From the NCBI GenBank assembly GCA_021234155.1, contig JAJEKV010000093.1, positions 2,029,712-2,093,711 on the forward strand: a stretch of 64,000 nt of DNA. The letters are read 5' to 3'. The notes beneath the pieces are model-generated. The model did not search any database, was not told the origin of the DNA, and saw nothing but the letters and a program-made list of their open reading frames with translations. The DNA is from Isoetes taiwanensis (taxonomy: Eukaryota > Streptophyta > Lycopodiopsida > Isoetales > Isoetaceae). Made by a program: the position numbers and the translations under genes. Of this stretch, positions 11,054-23,800 are shown piece by piece; the first letter of the stretch is position 1, and each line of letters begins with the position of its first letter.

Positions 11054-12889
11054 TGAGAATTTCAAAATCTTTGAACATGAGGCATTGCGAGAATGATTCT
11101 GAGATCCCTAATTGGTGGGAACTGCCAAGAAGAAGACTTTGGTCCTGATACAGTTCCTTTATCAGAAATATCTATAACATATGATTGAGTTTCCAAGCAT
11201 GTATTAGGTCTCCACATAGGTGATCCTCCGTTACTCTGTTTCAGAGTCAGAAATCTAGAGGTCAGAGGAGGCACAGGTGAATTTCCATCAAGTTGACCAA
11301 TTCTGAGCACTATTTCCATTGCAAAGTACTTTTCAGTAACTTGGCTCGCACATCCATCTTGGCTTGGAACCGCTTTGCATCATAGAATCAAGTGTAGAGT
11401 GTAATACAATAATGTTAGCCTTGTGCATTCCCTCCATTATGTGGTTATCAATTGGCTTAAAAAAGAAATTACTTCCTTTACATCATTTGTTGTTGTAGAA
11501 TGTTTTTGACAGTGTGTGGTGGCAAGTCCCATCAATCTGAAAGTTATAGAAAGCAAGAGCATCAGGTTAACCTTTTACTCGATAACACCAACCATGAGAG
11601 CTAACGATTTTACCTTGAAAATGTTGCTTTATCATATATTCTAATCTAGTGCTACCTGCAAAAGTTAAGCACAAATTAAACTTTGTAACCTATGAAAGTA
11701 TTGCACAAAGCATCTCGAAGGAAAGCATACAACATTATTAAACACATAGTCCATCAAACATTACTCCCAAAGACAAAATAGCCATGGCTTTAGTTTCAAG
11801 CCAACAAACCAACTTAAAAAAGTAAATATAAGAATGTAAATGGTGGTCTAATAGAAGCATGGGATCCAAAGAAGAATCAAAATTGGTTGGCCATAGCTTT
11901 ACCCTGCAGAAATCACTATACCCTGTTGTGCTTGGTATGCACTGACTTTGATGAGATCAGGGATAAAAACAATGAGCTTGCCTTATAAAGATAATGCAAT
12001 CAGGGATTCTTGAGTTCTTTGAAGTGCAGAAGCATTGGGTAAAACCCTGTGGACGTTACATCCACCTTACTATGATTTCACAAGTTACAGTCTGGCCACT
12101 TTGCAGGAAGCATGAGGGGCCTACACTGCAGTGAAAGGAATTTTCAATGAATTACTTCCTCTAGCAATCCTGTGCATTCCTTTCCATTCTGCAAATAACA
12201 CTAAGGTGGTCAGATCTGCAATTAATCTTCTTAACCTTTTACATTCAGGATCACTCTTTATGGTAGTCTGAATACCTTTTCCTGCCTCAATATTCATGAA
12301 TTCAAAAGCAAAGAAGAGCTAAAGCATTGGTCTAGAAGTAGTCGAATAGATATGCCTTTAAATGTTTTATTGACGATATATAAAGAAAAAGTGGAGCGAG
12401 AAATTGCTCAACATGAAGCTTGGAAAGAAAATGGCATGAAATGGGAACAGGTACTAGTATGTGCTAGAAATGACCTTACTGCTTAGAATCTTCTTGACCA
12501 ACCCATTTGGTCCACAGACAATAACAAACTGCCCTTCTATTCTTGGATCCTCAAACCCCTTAATATTGGCACTGCATGATCCTGGAAAGATATTGGCGCA
12601 ATGCACTGTAATAAAAAAAGGTTATCTTGTCAGTAGGTATATTGCATCCTGTAATTGTATAGGGTGTTAAGTACAGTTATTATCAAGCATGATGTAGCGC
12701 ACCGTATCTAGTAACTTCCCTGATCATTAATAGTAGCGACTTCACGGATTATTAATAGGAGTGTCGAGATATGCATTGTGTGGATTTACAAATCATTCGA
12801 TTGCCTTCATGTAGGACACATAAAATGAAAGTCGATGGCAGCTTATGTGCAAAGATATGTTGTTTGCTTATGCTCTATGTGATGTTTCA
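11054..12889. other. Non-genic sequence shared by both copies
   Basis: Matches copy B at 52,063-53,889. A minus-strand frame at 11,062-11,319 (85 codons) has a protein-like composition but does not survive in B and matches nothing I recognise. Missing 5' exons of the WD40 gene were looked for here and not found. Confidence 0.5.
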
Positions 12890-14671
12890 CAACTGATGCA
12901 TTGCGATTGCATGGGTACTCCATAGTGAAAACCTCTTTGCAATTGCTCATGCAGATGGTAATAACTATTTCTATGATAAGGTACACAATGAAGCAATTTC
13001 TTTCAATGTAAGGTCATGCATTAATGGCTCTAGGTGTAGCATGTTTAATGTATTGGAATTTTGAGGATTGTGAGGGTCAACAATTATAGGGCATGCAGTA
13101 GTTACAGGGCATGCAGTTCTGTTTATAACTAGAAGTATTAAGTGGGAATTTGTATTCATAGGTGTAAAAGAAACTCCTATCATGCTTAACACAAATTTAT
13201 CTAGAATAATATGTCTCCTCTTCATGTCTTGTTGTTTGTCCTTTCGTGCCAGCGTCCAAGATGAGCAAATGCAAATTGATAGCCAATTTTACTTAAGGAA
13301 GCATGGTAAAACATTTGAAAGGTTTTCAGGCTCATTTAATCTACCGTAAGGTCAATTCTGCACCCATTAACTTTGAGTACTTCATGGAGAGAAGAGAAAT
13401 CTTATCTTGAAATCTACTGTTGAAGTTCTCATAGCTTTCTCAGTGATTAAAATCCTACAACTTTTCTGCTGCCAAAATGGTGTGCATAAATAATTCTTAA
13501 ATCTCTATTACCATTTTATCCTGCACCAAACTTTTACTCACCATGATATGGTAACTTTTCTCTATGTTGTTGTCATCTACGGCTTTTCAAAATGAAGCAT
13601 TATTTGCAAAATGTCATTCGCATAGATTATATTAACGAGTCTCAATGTACAGTTGCAAGTGTATTAAGCACATCTTATTAATAAAGTATGATGTTTGTCA
13701 TTCATATTTTTCAGTCCAAATGGGAAGTATATTTTAACAAGAGGAGAAGATGATTTGGTGCAAGTATGGAGTATGGAAGATCATGTTGTTGTTGCTTAAG
13801 GTGAGGGATATAATTCCTGGGTGAGTTTCCATCAGAAGATATGTGGTAGGGCTTAGGTAACCTTAATGCCTGAAAAATTATATTGTATTTGTTCTCTTCT
13901 AATGCATAGGAGTTAAAATAGATTCCTTCAACTGTTGTCACAGGTTAGTCAAGTTGCATTTGATCCATATTGGTTTTCACCTGGTGCAGCTGGTGAAACA
14001 ACTTATTGATTTGGATCGGTGGGTTAGGTATACTATTGCTTCACCTGAAATCTTGCCAGTCAGATTGAAACCATCTATTTGCATCAAGTTTTCTCCAGCT
14101 GGCTAATCATTCAATATCTTTTTTTGTTGAAGGACGTCAGACTTTATTCAATCAAAGAGTCAAATACAAGTATAAATGCAGAGACAGGAATAAAATCTCA
14201 GCGGATAAGCGGAGACCCACCGAGTGAATGCATAGTAAAGTTGGATGTCTCCCGAACTAGGTTATGGTTATAATCAGGATACGCAACTGCTTCTTTTGGA
14301 TTTAGCAATGGATGAGGTGGTTGTGCCACTCAGAAGATTAGCTCCATCTTGCCCATCTCCATCATATAGTGGAAATAGTAATGGGCAAGCAACAAAGGTT
14401 GATGGTTCACATTCAGCAGGTGTTCTTCAACCATCTCCCCTCAGGAAAGAGGTCCCAAAGTTGGTACCTTTAATGTCATAGTGGGGTGCATCCAGAGCCT
14501 CTTTCTGGACTTTCTTTTACCCGTGATTCCATAATGGCTGCTTCTCATGAAGGGCATATTAAAATTTGGGATAGAGCAGTTCCTGATGATTTCTTCGTTG
14601 GCAGTGCAGAGAATTCTGTTGGAAGTCTGAAACATAGACAACAATCAAAAAGTAGCAATCACAAACAGTAA
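12890..14671 (+). pseudogene. WDR20-like WD40-repeat gene remnant (copy A)
   Basis: Four exon-like blocks match, in order, the plant WD40 proteins related to WDR20, from memory of the family. Block 1 (about 12,890-12,980) contains AWVLHSENLFAIAHADGN and ends at a GT donor. Block 2 (13,715-13,820) contains GKYILTRGEDDLVQVWSM and ends NSW before GTGAGT. Block 3 (13,944-14,027) follows a CAG acceptor and contains VAFDPYW and FGSVG. Block 4 (14,278-14,671) contains DTQLLLLDLAMDEVVVPLRR and GLSFTRDSIM..EGHIKIWD, then a plausible natural stop. Defects: TAA replaces the expected Trp codon in block 2, TGA an expected Arg and TAG an expected Gln in block 3, and there is a frameshift inside block 4. 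The block between DGN..YDK and GKYIL, plus all upstream exons, are missing. The retained introns show it is not a processed copy. The TAA and TGA are also in copy B, so the gene was dead before the copies separated. Confidence 0.8.
14120..14225 (-). mobile_element. Short retroposed LINE 3' fragment in a WD40 intron
   Basis: Copy A has about 106 extra bases between TCAATATCTT and GAATGCATAG; copy B does not. Read on the minus strand the insert ends GACGTCCTTCAACAAAAAAAG, close to the GTCGTCCTTC plus poly(A) end of the LINE at 11,020-11,053. It therefore looks like a heavily 5'-truncated poly(A) LINE or SINE copy in reverse orientation. A few target bases (GATTT) seem lost on one side and no clean duplication is visible. 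Confidence 0.55.
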
Positions 14672-15701
14672 GGATATATTAGCATTATCCTCTTTGGGCC
14701 AGTGCCCCAGCCAATGACTTTAAACTTCAAAGGTGTTGTGCATTTGACATCCCTTTCTGATCCAACTTGGTGGCCATTCCTATTCTATCAACAATAATAT
14801 TTAGGTGTTGAATTTGAGGAAATGTATCAAGCTTTTTGACCTGAGAGTTAATCTGTGATGTTCCCTACCAAATATACGACACCCGGTCGTACATCTCGCA
14901 GGAAATTCCCCATCCAGCCCTACGGCCGCATATCCCTCCGTCTATCCCGCACCCCAATGTACCCTTGGTGTGGAAAGGGAACACGGAGGTGTCTTGGGTG
15001 CCCTTCCCCTATGGACTCCTATAACAGCGGAAGCATAACACAACGTCAGCACTAACAACAATAGTACATCAAACTACCTCAAAGGGTAGCACGTCCATAC
15101 ATCCATAAATACAACAAGGATAATGTCATGCCATAAAAACATGAGAGCTCTTACCTAGGCTCAGACTTGCAAGGGAAGTAGACAGCTGGGCCTCAAGATA
15201 GAGCAGACCGAGATATAACAATGGCTTGGCTGGCTATAGACCATTGTGGCTAGGGTTGACAACTCCATCCGCCCTTCCTGTGCATACTTTTCAGACTAGC
15301 TAGATCGGGATCTGGCGTGACTATAGCCTTCTGGAGACGTAATCCTACCCAGTGGAACTACTCCGGGTTGCATCTCCCCAGTCCGATGAGGCAGGAAGGG
15401 TTGCATCTACCCTTCCTGAGGTCTAGTAGTTTCGTGGGCGGCTAGAGAATCGTGGCGACACACAATCCGTCCCTGACTGAATTCCCTAAAACAAGAGCCA
15501 GGCCATACCTGCAACTCTTGAGAGGCAGGGCAACACCATTGCCCCAAGAGGTATCAGACCCATACCCGGCCCACTCAAAGTGACCGACTATAGGCCTAGC
15601 CCGCTATGGATTCCCAGTAGCCGCGCTCAGCAGGGACCTCCCTCCACTTTGCCACTAGGAGGGTTTATCGTCGAGAGCCCTTCATAGACTTGAAGAAATT
15701 C
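14672..15701. other. Non-genic, moderately GC-rich sequence shared by both copies
   Basis: Matches 55,624-56,661. It includes a short imperfect inverted arrangement (ACCCTTGGTGTGGAAAGGGA against CTTGGGTGCCCTTCCCC, about 14,958-15,010) recalling the ends of the MITEs in this window. A start TGATGTTCCCTACCAAAT near 14,857 could be an LTR edge, but I found no matching second LTR. Confidence 0.45.
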
Positions 15702-15744
15702 TTCATGTCCTTGAGTCGAAGATCCTTGCCAACGTTGCACAAAA

Positions 15745-17145
15745 TATTTCGGGATCATCCTCCTTCTAATGCTCGAGCTATTTGAGGGGGCGGAGCGGTG
15801 GTGCCATCGCCGCTACTCTTTGTCAAAGCGCGTCCTTAGATGACCCCTGGGCGGTCGAGGCTATAGAGTGCCACGGATCCTTTGAAGAGGATATGCGTGA
15901 TCCGTGTTCTCCATCATCTTGGCATCTTTGGCGAACCCTATAAGTGCAATCAAAAGTGCCACGGACTCCTCTCCTCGTAGGTTGAAGTCCTTGTGGAATA
16001 CTATCATTTGGCCTTGTCTTAGGATTTGGAAGATAGTATCGAAGGGCCTTCCCCCTCACGGGTCCCCGCCAACTATGATCCTATACCCTTCCTTTTTGCC
16101 ACTTCACCGTGGGGTGTCTACCGCTAGGAGGTCTTCATGGTCCCTCCACATGGTGGTTGCATTGTCTAAGTTGATCTTGCTAGACCCCTCGCATGCTTTG
16201 CGCTCCAAGCGGGTCGGCTAGAGCTTGGGCCTCTTCCTATTTTGTCTGACTGCTTTGAATTTCTTGAAATTCCTCCTCTGAATGACTGGTATTTGGTGGT
16301 GATACATCTACCTTATGTACTCATATGCGCAATATCGACATCGTTTTCACCGCCATAAGAATGTGGATTACGCTACCTCACTTGGAACTTCATGATAGGA
16401 GTAGTCGATGGGGTCCTTCTGGTTTGTCCCTCGCAATCAGCCCCATGAGTTCGATGTTGAGCCCCTTTTTCTATGCAGTATGGGAGATGGAGAATGTTGT
16501 TGGCAAAAAAATACTTCTTCCCTTCAATCACCACCGGAGATAGGGTCGTGATGCCTATAGGTGGTTCATTGGCTCTCCTGATATCTTCATCGTGCCTCGT
16601 TATCCACCTCGCCATCCTTGATGCTAGTCTGCTCTCCTCCTCCTGTTCGTCATCCCCTTTCTCTTCACAGTCTTCTTCGATTTGAAGTGCCCATGCGGAT
16701 GTGCCGTGGTAGACGGACTCCGAGAGGCATCAAACTCGTGGATGAGGCCCTGATCTACCCTCGTGTTGAGGGGTGCAAGGTCCAAAGGCTGAATGGAAGG
16801 CTCCCCCACACTGTTGATGGCTCTGAAGTGCATGAACGGAGATAAGGCTGCGTATGCTGAGATATACCGATGCATATGAGCCTTACAACTCATGTAGTCA
16901 GGCATGTTCTTCATCCTATCCCACAAAGCGGCCCTTGACTCTAGATCCTCCCGTAAAACTTTACTTAATGACTCTAGGGGGATACCACCACGCCTCCTCT
17001 CGGAGGAATGCGACTTCCCGTGTGTCAGAGTCAAAGTTGCATGGAGATCAAAGAGATAGTCAAAGACATGGAAGCCCTCTTCTGTTGGGAACTCACCGAT
17101 GTGGTTGGCACTGTCGTGCCATTCAACAAAGTTTGTGGGCGCCAT
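15745..17145 (-). pseudogene. Unrecognised coding remnant, present in copy A only
   Basis: Starting from an ATG at 17,145 there is a 173-codon frame beginning MAPTNFVEWHDSANHIGEF, followed by a region rich in D, E and R. A shifted frame then contains MARWITRHDEDIRRANEP and VVIEGKKYFFANNILHLPY (16,373-16,660), and further on another carries GGRPFDTIFQILRQGQMIVF and LLIALIGFAKDAKMMEN (about 15,880-16,060). The pieces lie in order on one strand and look like a single protein of roughly 400-450 residues broken by at least two frameshifts. I do not recognise the family: there are no reverse transcriptase, integrase, zinc-knuckle or transposase motifs. A gag-like protein of an unfamiliar element, an endogenised viral nucleocapsid-like gene or a host gene are all possible. 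It sits between the WD40 remnant and a LINE fragment, within the block deleted from copy B. Confidence 0.4.
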
Positions 17146-17399
17146 TGAGCAGAGATTGGATTAGAAAATGGTTGGGGAATATTCACAAGGAGCTGGAAAA
17201 TCGCCTAGAGGGGATGAGAGCAAACTTGGTGAAGGAAAAATATCAAATGAGGTCTCTTTTTCTAGACTAAGGATGCCTAGGTTTCCGTGCCCATGACTTC
17301 TTGCTAGGGTAGACCTATGTTCCAAGGCTATAGATGTTCAAATTAGGTAACATCAGAAGTGCAAATCTAAGCAGAACAAAGGTCATTGATTCTTTCAGT

Positions 17400-18784
17400 G
17401 CTACATCTAGGGTTCACTTAAAACATGGATAAATGCATCAGCATTAGAGATATTTCTAATGATTATATCTCTGGTATCAAATGTATTCATTCCAATGACT
17501 CAACTAAAATGCTAGGGATGCCTCTATCCACAAATCTAGCTCTAAAAGGTCTATGGTCTCCAATCATCTCTCGTATCAAAAAGAAATTGACTAATTATGG
17601 TAGTTGCCTATCTCTGGCTGGAAGATCTATTATTGCAAATAATGTGATTGCTAGCTCTCACATATATTTTTCATCTGCTCTTCTTGCTCCAAAGTCTATA
17701 TACCAACAATTAGAAAGCATCATATGGTTAATTGGAAATCAATATCCAGAAGCAAAAATCGGGGGGTGGGGGTGGGTGGGTCTTGGCTGTAAGAATCTCC
17801 TTCTATGGGGTATGCTTTGGTGGTAAATATGTTTGGAGGTCTCTATATCAAACCAATAACATTGTCTTTCTTGAAGTTATATTAAAGGGCACCCTTAGGT
17901 TATGCATCATCTCCCTTCTTACGCTTTCTTTAATTTGCGGGTTGGAGCCAACACTTCTTTCCTTATGAGAAATCTTATCTTTGCTTGGAATATTTCTCCA
18001 CGAGCTTTTTAAGCATATTGATCTTCAAAAGCTGTCACCACCGGATCAAGCATTTTTGGAATCCTTACTTATCCGGAGACAACTATACTCCTTTGGCTAT
18101 ATTGCACCCCATGATCTATAAAAAATGGAGTGAGCTCAACATTGTGCATTTAGGTGACCTCGGAGTTAATAATAGATGGATCACTTGGACTGCTCTTAAG
18201 CAAAAAAAGTCGAGGTACCCTCTCTCCGACGTAAATCTCTTCAAGCATATAATGCAAAAGATTAGTGGGCGAAATTTAGATGCCAATCCAAATTCTGTGC
18301 ATGATTGGACTCTTAATAATAAAGGGGCATATAAAGTTTCCATAATTTACAAATTCCTGAATAGGCCATGCAATCCTTCTAAGGCCAAGATTTTCTGGAA
18401 TATCTCGGATGACATTGAATTTAAATTATTCAATAATATATGGAATTCATATTTAACTCCTAAGGTTGAATATTTCATTTGGCTTGTTGCAAATGGTAGT
18501 GCTCCAAATCTTGCATCCTTTGCTAAACATCAAGCTAGAATTGCTGCTCCTATTGATTCTCGTTGCCCCTTGCATTGTAACAACATTGAGGATATGACCA
18601 TATTTTTATCTTTCCCAAACCTTGCTCTTTTTGGAGCTGGTTTGAACATTTCTTCAATATTCCCAAACCTACCTCTTTGCTGAACTTCTTATTAAATGAT
18701 GACGCATTCATAAATTCCCATAGGCCGATTGGTCTCAGTGGACGATAAAAAAAACTATTCTATTCTATTCTTATCTTATATTGC
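17400..18784 (+). mobile_element. L1-type LINE ORF2 C-terminal fragment (copy A)
   Basis: The first frame (17,425-17,760) matches the region just after the reverse transcriptase of plant L1 LINEs: KMLGMPLS, then LSLAGRSIIANNVIASSH. After frameshifts, 17,985-18,683 carries the zinc-binding RVT domain: WTLNNKGAYKVSIIYKFL, then TPKVEYFIWLVANGSAPN and the CPLHCNN..HIF segment that supplies metal ligands. The same element is in copy B (56,662-58,675) with a complete 3' end and poly(A). Here it is interrupted by a 52-bp insertion and then cut off at about 18,784, where similarity with B ends. The 5' boundary is not visible; catalytic RT motifs and endonuclease are absent. Confidence 0.8.
18719..18770 (+). 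mobile_element. 52-bp tail of the pentanucleotide-tail LINE
   Basis: Copy A has CATAGGCCGATTGGTCTC, then GTGGACGATAAAA and (TATTC)n between AAATTCC and TTATCTT; copy B reads AAATTCCTTATCTT directly. This is the last few dozen bases of the LINE family at 59,743-64,000, read in the forward direction. It is an extremely short 5'-truncated integration. Confidence 0.75.
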
Positions 18785-19923
18785 TTTGCAGAATGTTTTA
18801 AAGGTCCAGATTTGAAATTTTTTTGAGAGCTCCATTCCAGCTGCGTTTCTTTCTTATTTATTATATTTTTTGTATTCTAGCTTGTGTTTAAGCTCTATCT
18901 TGAACAGACAACTTGCCAAGCGGGCAAAGCCTTTGGAAGAAAAGGGCATCTAGTCAGGTTCAGGGGTATGTTTTGCCTCTTATTAGATCCAAGCTTCATG
19001 ACATTGGAAGCAGTTTCATTGGTTGGAAACACCAAAAGCTTTATATCCATGACATGCTTTTTAAAAAACAGAACAGATTTTTCCTAGAATTTGTTTGAAG
19101 GAAGAAAAAGATTTTTCCTGGGTTTTTCCTACCAGCGGGCTAAGGCGATGATGCCCGCTGCGATGGTTATGATGCTACACACGGGGAGCGGATGCAAGTT
19201 ATATTGTAATCAATGAAGTTGGGAGCACGAATTCACTGTTTGCGAGTTGCCATGATAAAATCCCCAACAAGAAAATCTGGAGGCTTGTCAGCCATTGCAG
19301 GACCTCTTTGCATCTTCTGGTAATCATTGGCAGATGGATTCAAAGTGCCACTTGCAGGGATCGGGATAAGGAAATGCTAAGGAAAAATAAGGTAGTCTAC
19401 CTCAACAAGAACAACGCTAGCCATAAATATTGCTTCCTATATTTGTATGGTTTGTGGCTTTTAGATACTCATTCAATTGTTTAGGGTTGCCTAACGAGGG
19501 TGACATTAAATCTAAGTTGGCTAATGACATTTAAGTTGGTTGTGTCGTGCTTTATGGCTTATATGGAAAATATAAGCCCCGTTTTTTTGAAAAGGATCAT
19601 TTACTTATCCTTCTAAAGCACATTATTCATTTGTGCATTACTTTGATTTGCACCAGCTTTTATTAATTGTCAAATGGCGCAGTTACACTATTTAAGCATT
19701 GAAGCATTTAAGTCTAGCTTTAAGCTTTGAATAATATGGTATGTTTGGACATGAAGTTTTTGATAAATTGTATCTATCTCCTTTAAATGGCTTGCATGTC
19801 ATTAAGGCGTTACCATATGCATGTAGATGTCATTGATACAATTTTGAAGGCCTAAGGTTGATCTCGATCAAGTTGCAAATCCCTTAAGCATGGAGGCGAC
19901 ATTGGCATTATTGGATTTGATAG
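18785..19923. other. Spacer between the recognisable parts of copies A and B
   Basis: No match elsewhere in the window. It has short unsupported open frames and no tail, LTR or RNA gene. If the duplication is in tandem, this is the beginning of copy B and its counterpart lies just left of the window. Confidence 0.55.
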
Positions 19924-20813
19924 ATCGTAAAAGGTAGGTAAATTGATGTTTTGGGTGCAATTTTGGTCCGGCCTTTGTAAAGGCAATGCGGACTCTAAAC
20001 AAGGCATCAATGCAATGCACTCGAAATCTTACAAGGATTAAACTCGCGCTTGCCAATCAACTAGTGAAGGAGCTAAGCCATGGTGACATTGTTGTTATCC
20101 AAGGTAGCGGGGGATCTCATATGGAGTTGATATCACATCGCGTGGGCATTACATTTTGGGTAGTAAGAATGGAGGCAATTAGGAAAAATGGTTTTGTGTA
20201 TGCTAGTAAGTTGTATGTTGCTATTCGATTGGGCTGAATTTCTATTCTTTGAATTTTTTATGTTGTATCTTTGTTATTACAGTGGGCTTAACTCTCATTC
20301 TTATCCTTGTTCCTTATCATGTTTTATAAAAAAAGGCTCTCAAGTGTTTTGTCCAACTATTTTCTTGTCGGAAGAGCTTGTCACATTAGGTTTGAGGCTT
20401 ATTAGCTTTGTCTAGCTTGTTAACATATTGCTGCTTGTCCATTAGCATTTGAGGTTAATCCCATGCAATTCTATCTATGTGAAAATTGGTTTCACTTACT
20501 TCATTTCTCTTTCCAACCTTGTACTTCTCAAAAGCAACTATATATAAATTTTAATTGGAACCTCCTTGTCTCAGCGATGCGAGGCACCCGGCCGAGATCG
20601 AGCGTATCACCAGAACAATAAGAAAGCCGGGACGTGGAAGAATTATACCAGGCGTGCACTCAAATTCACACCCTCACCCTATAGCCCCATAACCTTCACT
20701 CCAACCCGGTTTACTTTTGCGAGCAAAAAAGGAAACGAAAACTTTAATGAGTTGTTGCTTTGGTGATTTGGTGCTACTTTTAAAGTTGGTGACATGGAAT
20801 TAAGACACTAGAA

Positions 20814-23800
20814 CAAAATGGAAGTTGGGTCTTTATTTTTTCGAAGTTTAATTTGGTGATGCCATGTGGCAAGGTTTCTAATCCGGAATGGAAGTTGGGG
20901 TCCATGATTCCGTACAAAATAAAGTTTACAGGTTTAACAGGTCAAAAACAATTTACACCCAAAATCATTCACTGTTATTTTCAACCTGTATACACCTTTA
21001 ATTTCTGATAACAGTGTAACATCAAGAACAACAATTTCTGATATTAAAAGATCACAGTGTAATGTCAAGAACAGCAATATAGAACAGCAATACAACAGTA
21101 TTTTTCATATAGAACAGCAGTATTTTTTACAAAACTATGGGAGCTGTGGAATTGATGTCCAATCTGCAAGCTTCATTTAGCATTCCTGAAACAAGCAAAA
21201 ATAGCAATTAAAAAAATATAGTTTACAAAATTCAATTACAGAAATAGAATGCAAACATTACAATTACAGAAATAGAATGCAAACAGAAATAGAATGCAAA
21301 CACTTACAAGTTTCTAGCAATTATTTCTGCTTCAGATGTGTTGCCAACTTGTATGATCATCTTCTCAATTTTATTTCCTGACAAAACCACATTTCCAGCA
21401 CTACAAACGGGTCTACCATGATGGTCAGAAAAAATAGTGGAAAATGCGCCTCAATTCGGCTTTTCCGGCAAGATAGTATCCAAGTCCTTGCGGTAATCAT
21501 CATCAATTTCAATTGGCAGACTCGAGCAGGGAACCCGAATTAGTGATCTCCTTTAAAGGATTACATAAACCCGGCGGCTTTCTTGGCGAGAATTTGAAGA
21601 TCCGGCCAATCCAGCGGTTAAATTTTCAGCATTGCTATGAAATGAATCGAGAATAGTTCCTACCCATGAAATTACCTCCATAGCGAAGCTTTTAGCGGCG
21701 ACATTTGGCGATCATACCTTTTATATGAGTCCTTATTCTTGTGCCCGATGAATTGACATGCCTACCTCAATTGGTACACGGCCGCGACATTTGTGTAATG
21801 GCGGGTACTCCTACAACTTTTGTTTGTAAAATGCCCCTCAATCCGGACATCTACCATGTCTTTCAACCATGGAAATTGTTTTCTTGGACACATGACTAAC
21901 ATTATACCAGATCCATGTTCTTGGGGTTTATAGCTGGGAGAAGACAGTCCACCAATCTTGTCCTTGACTTCATGCTGGCGGAAGATGACTCAATAGATGC
22001 TTCCAAGTATCAATTACATCAAGTTCATAACACCTAACAGGGCTCTCTAAAAATCCTCTGGTTTGCATTTATTCATTCCACCATGCCGGTTTTTGCTAGT
22101 AGTCTCCGGAAATTATTCTATATAATCCTTAACACAATCTTTATCAACATTGAATTGGAAATCCGCGGACCTTGGATAATTCTTGTCACCTCGGATCAAA
22201 ATCTAGTCATGCGGTAGAATCACGAACCTTTTTTGCAAACCCGGTACCGGTATTAACTTGGTGCATTGGATCGCCAAGATCATCTCTGATCGGACTTCTT
22301 GAGGATATCACTCTTCGGCGCTTGGGAAGAAAAACCGGCCATGAACTCTGCATTGATAATTCCAATCGCCCTCACCTTCAAAAACTTGATATCGTGAAAC
22401 ATATCAATTATCTTTTCTTCTGCTTGGTATTCAATTGTACAATGTCTTGTGCTCATTTGAAGAATCCTATTAAAACTTCGGAAAAGATTCTGGCCCTGAA
22501 ATTATAACATTCAAAATTTATATACTAGAACTAGAAATATTCAAACTAAAATAAAAATGATAGAAACTTCGTATCCGTGGATACTTGACTCCATCAAGCC
22601 GTTTATGCATAAAGAAAGAATGGCTCGGCATTTCAGCAAGCTCGTCGAGTGGAATCTCTTCTATTTCTCTATCAATTTTACGCCCAACATGTAACCTCCC
22701 GCATCAAATCTACCCCGGCCCAATCGTCCTTAGGTTGTGATGCATTGTTTCCCTAAGCATTGACCTTCTCCATCAATTCCGGATCCAATTCCCTAAATCC
22801 ACCAATCTTTAAGGCTCTCTCTTTCCAGACGACGATCGGGATTAATCTTAGAAATACTTGTTTTATCTTGATCTTCTTTGAATCGATCGAAATAATGGCG
22901 AAACACTTGTGTCTTTTCCATTATCTTTTGATTTATTCTCAACACAAAGAGCCAAGACTAAAGGGAGCTTCAAATGAAGCGCTATTTTGCACTACTTCTA
23001 GAAAAATGACCTATTGTAAGTATAAGATGCAAATTAAAATACAAAAACAAAAACGGACACGAAGCACAAAATGTCTCCATAAGCGGTAATAGAGCTTCCA
23101 TTGATACTGCATGCATCAAACTAGTTGTTAAAATTCCATAAACTATCATGATTCAACTAAAACATACCTTCAAAGTACTTGAACCAAGTTTTTAAGTGTA
23201 ATACCATGTTGCTAGCATCGCCATGCATAAGAACTCTCTATTCGTAGAAATTTATACACAATAAAGCAAGAAAAATGCGGACTTACGGGATATTTCATGG
23301 CGGCCGAGACTTACGGTTCGTCAAAGACATGGGATCAGACTTCTTATTCGTCAAAGACATCATATTCTGACTGCATGAACATAAACACTATTTAAGAACC
23401 ATTGCTTGCTAAAATCTTCAAGAAAACACAAACATATTAAGCAATCATGCACCTACCTTGAGAATCGCTCAATGTTGATGGAAGGGCGCCCTCAAAACCT
23501 CTGGATCGAAACTTTTTATTAGAAAGAATGAAATCAATGAAATGAGCTGTAAAATCATAAAAAATACTGAAGTAGTAACTAAATCTTGAAATATAACTCC
23601 TTGAGTAGCATTTCTTCTTTGAAGAACAACCATTCATCACTAAAAGAATCAGGAAAACAAAAAAAAGATGCAAGAAAAATCGCATCAATGCCTTGACATG
23701 CTTGATTTGGCGGCGCAATGGCCTTAAGCCCTCCCGAAGACCATATTTACGTGTAGAAAGGAGGAAGGGGAAGGGGAGTGAAGCGGGGCAGCTCCACAGC

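Larger units (their letters stand above)
1..18784 (+). repeat. Copy A of a large direct duplication (left side cut by window edge)
   Basis: Position 1 matches 19,924, and the two stay collinear to about 18,784 versus 57,550. Blocks of hundreds of bases are identical except for small differences at CTG/CAG and homopolymers (for example 9,300-9,480 against 50,320-50,490). Copy A lacks the copia, gypsy and 3.1 kb TIR elements of copy B, and has several small insertions of its own. Similarity ends just after the shared TTATATTGC near 18,784. Either a recent tandem duplication or two haplotypes placed end to end in the assembly would look like this. Confidence 0.9.

Noticed and set aside
11062-11319. 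85-codon minus-strand frame with protein-like composition
   Set aside because: Not maintained in copy B, no recognised domain, no splice or start context.
14857-15701. LTR of an unrecognised element starting TGATGTTCCC
   Set aside because: No second LTR, primer site or coding region was found next to it.
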